NCBI GenBank assembly: GCA_009776905.1
Contig: WRMX01000003.1
Location: 9,444-27,258, forward strand
Source of the DNA: Oscillospiraceae bacterium
GTDB lineage: Bacteria; Bacillota; Clostridia; Oscillospirales; Oscillospiraceae
Length of the DNA stretch: 17,815 bases
Direction: 5' to 3'
Position numbers and translations under genes: made by a program. The notes below the pieces were generated by a model. That model did no database searches. It was given only the letters and a program-made list of their open reading frames with translations, and was not told the DNA's origin. Below, one piece after another: positions 13,423 to 17,815 of the stretch. Position 1 is the first letter of the stretch; the number at the start of each line of letters is the position of its first letter.

Positions 13423-14217
13423 ATGAACATACTGGTATGCGTTAAACAGGTTCCGAACACCGAGGAACTGAAGGTCAACCCTGACGCAGGTACATCAAAT
13501 CTTGACAGTATCCCGCGTGTTGTCAGCACGTTTGATACATACACGCTCGAAACGGCGGTCAAGCTCAAGGACGATGATGCTTCTATCAAAGTGGTCGTCG
13601 TGACGGTCGGGTCTGACAAGGCAAAGGAAGCGTTGAAAAGCTGTCTGTCTGTGGGGGCCGACAAGGCGTACCATGTCAACGATGCAGCATTTGAGGATAT
13701 TGATTCGCTCGCAACGAGTTTTGTGCTCTCGCTGGCTGTCAAAGAAATCGAAAAGCGCGAAGGCGCCGCGTTCGACTTGGTTTTTCTGGGCCGGCAGGCA
13801 AACGATACGGATGCCGGACAGGTCGGGCCGCAGCTCGCGGAGTACCTTGGATATCCGCAGCTCACATATGCGCGCGAGGTCTCCATCGTCGATGGCAAGG
13901 TTCGAGCCAACCGCGAGACGGAAGATGGCTATATCGTGATGGATGCCACAATCCCCGCAGTCGTTACTGTCACCAAAACCGAATATGAGCCTCGTTATGC
14001 TTCGGTCAAAACAAAAATGGCTGCTAACCGAGCGGAGATCCCTGTATTGACTGCTGCGGACCTCGGTTCGGAAGCATCGACGATAATGTCTCCGGGCAAG
14101 GTGTTAAAAACATATATTCCGGCTCGCAAGACCGGCGGGGTGAAAATCGAAGAAGAGACCGGCGAGCTTTCGGCCGAAAAACTGACGGCGCTCCTCAGCG
14201 ACGCCGGCGTCATTTGA
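13423..14217 (+). CDS. etfB: Electron transfer flavoprotein beta subunit
   Basis: The 264-residue EtfB starts MNILVCVKQVPNTEELKVN, the typical N-terminus. The nucleotide-binding segment is GRQANDTDAGQVGP at 123-136. Flavin-bifurcating Etfs such as the Acidaminococcus protein have GRQ...D...QVGP here, whereas AMP-binding mitochondrial-type EtfB has GKQAIDDDCNQTG. I therefore infer that it binds a second FAD and may take part in electron bifurcation between NADH, ferredoxin and crotonyl-CoA. The ribosome site GAGGAGGG is strong. It follows bcd and precedes etfA by 13 bases. It is the only Etf pair in the window and may also serve the glutaryl-CoA dehydrogenase. Confidence 0.95.
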   Translation: MNILVCVKQVPNTEELKVNPDAGTSNLDSIPRVVSTFDTYTLETAVKLKDDDASIKVVVVTVGSDKAKEALKSCLSVGADKAYHVNDAAFEDIDSLATSFVLSLAVKEIEKREGAAFDLVFLGRQANDTDAGQVGPQLAEYLGYPQLTYAREVSIVDGKVRANRETEDGYIVMDATIPAVVTVTKTEYEPRYASVKTKMAANRAEIPVLTAADLGSEASTIMSPGKVLKTYIPARKTGGVKIEEETGELSAEKLTALLSDAGVI

Positions 14218-14230
14218 GGGGGGTTTACTG

Positions 14231-15229
14231 ATGAGCGAATATAAGGATGTAATGGTATTTGTGGAGGTTTTCGGCGGCAGGGCGAAAAACGTAGGTCTTG
14301 AGATTCTCGGGCCTGCAAAGAAAATCGCCGATGCTGCAGGCGAAAAGGTCGTTGCTGTATTCGTAGGCAATGGCTCCGACGATGCAATTAAAGCGGCAAT
14401 CTCATACGGCGCCGACCAAGTCATATCGGTCGAGGGCGCGGATTATGAGGATTACTCCGTCGAGGGGTATGCATATGCGCTCGCGCAGATCATTGAGAAA
14501 TATAATCCTATCGCGTTCCTGTTTGGCGCGACGAGCAATGGAAGAGAGCTTGCGCCGCGTCTGGCCGCGCGTTTCATCACCGGCGCATCCGCAGATAGCA
14601 CAAATATCGAAGTCGGCGACGGCGGTTCGATTCAATGGACCCGTCCGGTATATGCCGGCCGGATGCTAAGCTTGGTCGAATGTGCTGCGACCCGTCCGCA
14701 AATCGGCACGGTCCGCCCCGGCATTTTCAAGCGCGGCGAGCCTGATATGTCGCGGACTGCAGAAATCATCAAAGAAGACATCGCGCTGCCTGCGGGCACC
14801 GTGCGCACGAGCATCGTGGAAAAAATCACCGAGGCTGCGGAAGGCGCGGTCAAGCTGGAAGATGCCGAGATCATCGTTTCAGGCGGGCGCGGACTGGGCA
14901 AGCCCGAGAATTTCTCACTGGTCAAGGATTTGGCTGATGTTTTAGGCGGAGTCGTCGGAGCGTCGCGCGCTGCCGTCGATGCCGGTTGGATTCCTCATGT
15001 CCATCAGGTCGGGCAGACCGGCAAGACAGTGGGTCCGAAGCTATATATCGCTTGCGGCATTTCGGGAGCGATCCAGCATCTGGCAGGCATGTCAGGTTCC
15101 GACACGATCATAGCAATCAACCGCGACCCGGATGCGCCGATCTTTGAAATTGCTGACTATGGCGTCGTCGGAGACATCAAGGAAGTGCTCCCGGCATTCA
15201 CGGAAGCCGTGAAGAAGCTGAAAGCATAA
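14231..15229 (+). CDS. etfA: Electron transfer flavoprotein alpha subunit
   Basis: The 332-residue EtfA has an N-terminal alpha/beta domain (MVFVEVFGGRAKNVGLEILG) and the C-terminal FAD domain. That domain shows SGGRGLGKPENF (217-228), VVGASRAAVDAGWIPH, HQVGQTGKTVGPKLYIACG (258-276) and INRDPDAPIFEIADYGVVGD. Length is typical and there is no extra N-terminal ferredoxin domain. GAGGGGGG at 14216-14223 gives a ribosome site seven bases before the ATG. With EtfB it passes electrons to or from the acyl-CoA dehydrogenases of this locus in the cytoplasm. A weak hairpin with a short T-run follows the stop. Confidence 0.96.
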   Translation: MSEYKDVMVFVEVFGGRAKNVGLEILGPAKKIADAAGEKVVAVFVGNGSDDAIKAAISYGADQVISVEGADYEDYSVEGYAYALAQIIEKYNPIAFLFGATSNGRELAPRLAARFITGASADSTNIEVGDGGSIQWTRPVYAGRMLSLVECAATRPQIGTVRPGIFKRGEPDMSRTAEIIKEDIALPAGTVRTSIVEKITEAAEGAVKLEDAEIIVSGGRGLGKPENFSLVKDLADVLGGVVGASRAAVDAGWIPHVHQVGQTGKTVGPKLYIACGISGAIQHLAGMSGSDTIIAINRDPDAPIFEIADYGVVGDIKEVLPAFTEAVKKLKA

Positions 15230-15236
15230 GCGAGAC

Positions 15237-15254
15237 GGAGGGGCTTCCCTCTTT
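15237..15254 (+). terminator. Weak hairpin between etfA and the ABC transporter
   Basis: GAGGG (15238-15242) pairs with CCCTC (15247-15251) around a GCTT loop and is followed by TTTA. It is short, so at most it reduces read-through into the ABC genes. It may mark the end of the fermentation operon. Confidence 0.4.
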
Positions 15255-15278
15255 ACAAACAGAAGGGATATGGTGCTC

Positions 15279-16055
15279 ATGGGCGTGATCCTGCAAGCAA
15301 ACGGATTGAACAAAACATTCCGCTTGTCGCAAAAGCAACAGAAGCTGCAAAAGACAAAAGATAAATTCAAAAAGGCCGTCGACGATCTCTCGTTTGAGGC
15401 GCATGAAGGCGAAGTATTCGGCCTGCTCGGGCCGAACGGAGCGGGCAAAACCACTACGTTGCGCATGCTCTCGACGCTTATCAAAGCCGATGATGGCGAT
15501 GCAATCATCGACGGCGCTAGCATCAGGAACGAACCGGAAAAAGTACGCGCGAAAATCGGGTTTTTGACCAGCGAATTAAAACTTGAGGATTTTTTCACGC
15601 CCAACTATCTGTTTGATTTCTTTGCAAAACTCCACGGAATCGATCCATCAACGGCGCAGCGGCGCAAGGCTGATCTGTTTAAGAAATTCGGCATTGACGA
15701 ATTTGCCGAGGTAAAAGTCACGAACCTCTCGACAGGAATGAAACAAAAAGCGTCGCTGGTCATTTCCATAGTCCACGATCCGAATATCATCATTTTCGAC
15801 GAACCGACGAATGGGCTTGACGTCCTGACAGCAAAGGTCGTCACGGATTTTCTGCTCGAGCTTAAGGCGCAAGGCAAGACCGTGATCGTTTCTACTCACA
15901 TTTTCAGCCTGATTGAGAAAATATGCGACAGGGTCGGCATCATCATCAACGGCCATATGATCGTCTGCGACACGCTCGCGAAACTTACTGCCGACAAGAC
16001 GCTTGAAGATGTGTTTTTCGACATCTATGAAGAGAAGGTGGGGCGGATAGTATGA
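15279..16055 (+). CDS. ABC transporter ATP-binding protein (NatA-like)
   Basis: The 258-residue ATPase powers an ABC-2-type exporter. Walker A is GPNGAGKTT (51-59), the signature is LSTGMKQ (150-156), Walker B is IIIFDEP with Glu175, and the H-loop is VSTHIF with His207. An unusual Lys/Gln-rich insert (about 15-33, LSQKQQKLQKTKDKFKK) lies between the first strand and the Walker A strand, where NatA-type proteins usually have a few residues. The start is uncertain: ATG 15270 is only two bases from the GAAGGG ribosome site, GTG 15273 is five away, and ATG 15279 is 11 away. I chose 15279 because MGVILQANGLNKTF matches the usual N-terminus. It overlaps the permease gene by four bases. The cargo is unknown; NatAB exports Na+ in Bacillus, but many relatives do not. 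Confidence 0.9.
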   Translation: MGVILQANGLNKTFRLSQKQQKLQKTKDKFKKAVDDLSFEAHEGEVFGLLGPNGAGKTTTLRMLSTLIKADDGDAIIDGASIRNEPEKVRAKIGFLTSELKLEDFFTPNYLFDFFAKLHGIDPSTAQRRKADLFKKFGIDEFAEVKVTNLSTGMKQKASLVISIVHDPNIIIFDEPTNGLDVLTAKVVTDFLLELKAQGKTVIVSTHIFSLIEKICDRVGIIINGHMIVCDTLAKLTADKTLEDVFFDIYEEKVGRIV

Positions 16056-17230
16056 AGAGTAATATTGTTGCAGTAATGAAAAAGGAGTTTTCACGATTTG
16101 TCGGCGACAGGCGCATGATCGTGATGCTGCTGCTCCCCGCCGTGCTGATTTATGTCGTCTATTCGTTCATGGGCGTTGCAATGCAGAGTCTGACTTCACC
16201 TGATACGGATCACAACCCGGTCGCATATACCGTCAATATCCCCGACACGATTGCCATGCTTGCGCAAACTGCGGGAATCGAAATTGAACGCATCGGCTCC
16301 GGCGAAGCAGCGGGTATCAAAGATAAAATCACCGGAAAAGCTGCCGACCTCCTCATGGTTTTCCCCGCCGACTTCGATGCGCAGGTCGCATCATATGACG
16401 TGCAGACATCAAATGCCCCCGCTCCGAACATCGAGATATACTACAACTCCACAGTGCCAAATTCATTGAGCTCATATAACATAATGATTTCCATGCTGGA
16501 TGCGTATGAGTCGTCGCTTGCCAATAAGTTCGACATCAACCGTGGCATTGCGGATTCCGACCTTGTGACTGCGGAGGATTTGTCAGCGAGCATCATATCC
16601 ACGCTGATGCCAATGTTGATGCTGATGTTCCTCTATTCCGGCTGCGCGGGGCTTGCCCCGGAATCGATATCGGGCGAGAAGGAGCGCGGCACTCTTGCGA
16701 CATTATTAGTGACCCCGCTCAAACGGAGCCAGCTTGCTGCGGGCAAAATATTCAGCTTGTGCATCCTGGCGTTCATCTCAGGCCTCATCACTGCTTTTTC
16801 AACGATACTGTCCTTGCCGAACTTAATGGGCGCCGCGAAAGATTATATCGATGCCGGGATTTACGGCGCGCGCGACTATATGTTCCTGGCGTTTGTGATC
16901 CTATCTACGGTGTTGTTGATGGTCGCGCTCATTTCGATTATTTCAGCGTTTTCCAAGAGCGTCAAGGAAGCAAACGCCGCTGTCATGCCGCTGATGGTGA
17001 TCATTATGTTGATTGGCGTGTCGGGTATGTTCGGTTCGACTCACACCGAGCTGGTTTACTACTTGATCCCGCTCTATGGCAGCGTGCAGAGCATGAGCGG
17101 CGTTTTTGCTCTGGACTACAATGGACTCAATATTGTGGTTTCATGCATCAGCAACCTTGTCTTTGCGGGCATCGGCGTCTTTGCGCTGACTAAAATGTTC
17201 AACAGCGAAAAGATCATGTTCTCCAAGTAG
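16052..17230 (+). CDS. ABC-2 type permease (NatB-like)
   Basis: The 392-residue membrane protein is the partner of the preceding ATPase. An N-terminal membrane segment (about 22-44) is followed by a large, mostly polar loop (about 45-180) that probably faces outward. Five or so further hydrophobic segments lie near 181-201, 231-256, 278-299, 309-327 and 360-380. The cytoplasmic motif GEKERGTLATLLVTPLKRSQL (208-228) is the conserved coupling loop of ABC-2 permeases. Its ATG overlaps the ATPase stop (ATGA), so the two are translationally coupled. NatB-like Na+ export would fit a cell that runs a Na+ cycle, but drug or peptide export is equally possible. Confidence 0.88.
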   Translation: MKSNIVAVMKKEFSRFVGDRRMIVMLLLPAVLIYVVYSFMGVAMQSLTSPDTDHNPVAYTVNIPDTIAMLAQTAGIEIERIGSGEAAGIKDKITGKAADLLMVFPADFDAQVASYDVQTSNAPAPNIEIYYNSTVPNSLSSYNIMISMLDAYESSLANKFDINRGIADSDLVTAEDLSASIISTLMPMLMLMFLYSGCAGLAPESISGEKERGTLATLLVTPLKRSQLAAGKIFSLCILAFISGLITAFSTILSLPNLMGAAKDYIDAGIYGARDYMFLAFVILSTVLLMVALISIISAFSKSVKEANAAVMPLMVIIMLIGVSGMFGSTHTELVYYLIPLYGSVQSMSGVFALDYNGLNIVVSCISNLVFAGIGVFALTKMFNSEKIMFSK

Positions 17231-17238
17231 CCAATTAT

Positions 17239-17268
17239 GGACGGCGAGGGCGCAAACCCTCGCCGTCC
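17239..17268. repeat. 12-base-pair palindrome after the ABC permease
   Basis: GGACGGCGAGGG (17239-17250) pairs perfectly with CCCTCGCCGTCC (17257-17268) around CGCAAA. It lies eight bases after the permease stop. On the plus strand it is followed by seven A residues, not T, so it is not a standard intrinsic terminator in that direction. It may act as a 3'-end stabiliser or be a copy of a dispersed palindrome. Confidence 0.75.
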
Positions 17269-17320
17269 AAAAAAATTCGCAAAAAATTCATATCCAAAAA
17301 ATTCGCAAAAAAATTCTCTT
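17267..17320. repeat. Two tandem 27-base A-tract repeats upstream of a promoter
   Basis: Two head-to-tail units start CC(A)6-7TTCGC(A)6-7TTC, at 17267-17293 and 17294-17320. They differ in A-tract lengths and in their last four bases (ATAT against TCTT). The second ends inside the -35 box of the next promoter. Four A-tracts at about 11-16 base spacing suggest bent DNA or an UP-element. Confidence 0.8.
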
Positions 17321-17347
17321 GACAACAAAGAAAATATGCGATAGAGT
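17319..17347 (+). promoter_or_regulatory. Promoter of the T-box/aminotransferase transcript
   Basis: A perfect TTGACA at 17319-17324 and TAGAGT at 17342-17347 (four of six matches) are 17 bases apart. Transcription would begin near 17354, just before the T-box leader. The A-tracts upstream are placed like an UP-element. Confidence 0.72.
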
Positions 17348-17364
17348 ATGCGAACAAACAAAAA

Positions 17365-17628
17365 AGCTGCGATGAGAAAATAGTAAGCATGCTTTGCGAT
17401 TCAGAGAGAAGATGGACGGTGCGAATCTTCACGCGAACATGCCGAAGCGGTCTCGGAGCTGCGGTCCGAACGGGCGCGCCCCCAGTAGGCTCCGCCGCGA
17501 TGCGCGCGTTACAGCGCAACGGCGTCATAGCGCCGACAAAGAGCAGGATTCCATTTTCCTGAACTTAGGTGGTACCGCGGAGCATATATGTTTCGTCCTA
17601 AGAGTAAGACCCACTTACTTTTTGAGGG
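17365..17628 (+). promoter_or_regulatory. T-box riboswitch, probable tRNA-Ala sensor (GCG specifier)
   Basis: The core GAACTTAGGTGGTACCGCGG (17561-17580) is the T-box antiterminator sequence. Its TGGT bulge (17570-17573) would pair with an ACCA tRNA end. Stem I is complete. GCATG (17387-17391) pairs with CATGC (17438-17442), GCG (17396-17398) with CGC (17432-17434), and GAAGAT (17408-17413) with ATCTTC (17425-17430). AGAGAG and GGTGCGA are the conserved distal motifs. The loop-E strands are AGTA (17382-17385) and GAA (17444-17446). The three bases after GAA, GCG at 17447-17449, are in the specifier position and are an alanine codon, followed by a purine. Stem II (with CCGAACGGG and CCCAGTAGG) and a stem III (17544-17561) follow. 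An alanine sensor fits the downstream AlaA-like gene. Uncharged tRNA would favour read-through. Confidence 0.93.
17596..17628 (+). terminator. T-box terminator competing with the antiterminator
   Basis: AGTAAG (17603-17608) pairs with CTTACT (17614-17619) around ACCCA. The stem extends through AAG with TTT (17600-17602 with 17620-17622) and, across a small bulge, CCT with AGG (17597-17599 with 17625-17627). The T-run is on the 3' arm. It uses CCTAAG (17597-17602), which otherwise pairs with CTTAGG (17564-17569) in the antiterminator, so the two folds exclude each other. Confidence 0.75.
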
Positions 17629-17665
17629 CGAATTTTCTTTGCCCGAATGTTTGGAGGAAAAAACG

Positions 17666-17815
17666 ATGATCATCAGCAAATCGCAAAAAATGGCAAACGT
17701 ACGGTATGACATTCGCGGGCGGATATCAGATGAAGCGGACAGCCTCGAACGGGCCGGCATCAACATCATAAGGCTCAACACCGGCAACCCGGCTGCGTTC
17801 GGGTTTGAGACGCCC
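17666..17815 (+). CDS. alaA: Alanine-type aminotransferase, N-terminal part (3' end outside window)
   Basis: Fifty codons are visible with no stop before the window edge. The protein begins MIISKSQKMANVRYDIRGRI and continues DEADSLERAGINIIRLNTG, then NPAAFGFETP. This closely resembles the N-terminus of E. coli AlaA, as I recall it (KLENVCYDIRGPVLKEA, then LNIGNPAPFGF), a class I PLP-dependent glutamate-pyruvate aminotransferase that makes alanine. The PLP lysine lies outside the window. The ribosome site TTGGAGGA is eight bases before the ATG. The T-box leader with a GCG (Ala) specifier independently supports a role in alanine supply. Expression would rise when tRNA-Ala is uncharged. Other class I aminotransferases are possible but less likely. 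Confidence 0.85.
   Translation, partial: MIISKSQKMANVRYDIRGRISDEADSLERAGINIIRLNTGNPAAFGFETP

Overview
The window is a dense anaerobic fermentation locus. It most likely comes from a Gram-positive anaerobe of the Clostridia. That placement is inferred from the T-box leader near the right end, the strong AGGAGG-type ribosome binding sites, the moderately high GC content, and the Acidaminococcus-like glutaconyl-CoA decarboxylase. No rRNA or other taxonomic marker is present, so I do not name a genus.

Layout. (1) Positions 1-1637, plus strand: the 3' end of a butyryl-CoA-dehydrogenase-type gene, then a two-subunit CoA-transferase, closed by a strong hairpin terminator. (2) Positions 1720-3631, minus strand: the membrane part of a sodium-pumping decarboxylase, made of an OadG-like anchor and a GcdB/OadB-type beta subunit. 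(3) Positions 3632-3901: an AT-rich divergent promoter region with one good sigma-A-like promoter on each strand. (4) Positions 3902-7656, plus strand: the soluble part of the decarboxylase, made of GcdA, an OadA/5S-type carboxyltransferase and a biotin carrier. A remnant of a second biotin-carrier gene follows. (5) Positions 7856-15229: an acyl-CoA dehydrogenase with glutaryl-CoA dehydrogenase features, a crotonase, a 3-hydroxybutyryl-CoA dehydrogenase, a second CoA-transferase pair, a butyryl-CoA-dehydrogenase-type enzyme, EtfB and EtfA. (6) Positions 15279-17230: a NatAB-like ABC exporter. (7) Positions 17239-17815: a palindrome, A-tract repeats, a promoter, an alanine-type T-box riboswitch and the start of an AlaA-like aminotransferase.

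How it works together (inference). Glutarate is activated by a CoA-transferase. A non-decarboxylating glutaryl-CoA dehydrogenase then makes glutaconyl-CoA. GcdA moves the carboxyl group to biotin on the carrier, and the membrane beta subunit decarboxylates carboxybiotin and exports Na+. The resulting crotonyl-CoA is either hydrated and oxidised by the crotonase and dehydrogenase, or reduced to butyryl-CoA by the Bcd/EtfAB set. A CoA-transferase releases the acid.

The most unusual points are these. Two different carboxyltransferases appear to share one biotin carrier and one Na+ pump. The OadG-like anchor carries two copies of a hairpin sequence otherwise seen at the N-terminus of the biotin carrier, where it is a docking segment in transcarboxylase. 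Together these suggest a membrane-bound transcarboxylase/decarboxylase hybrid.
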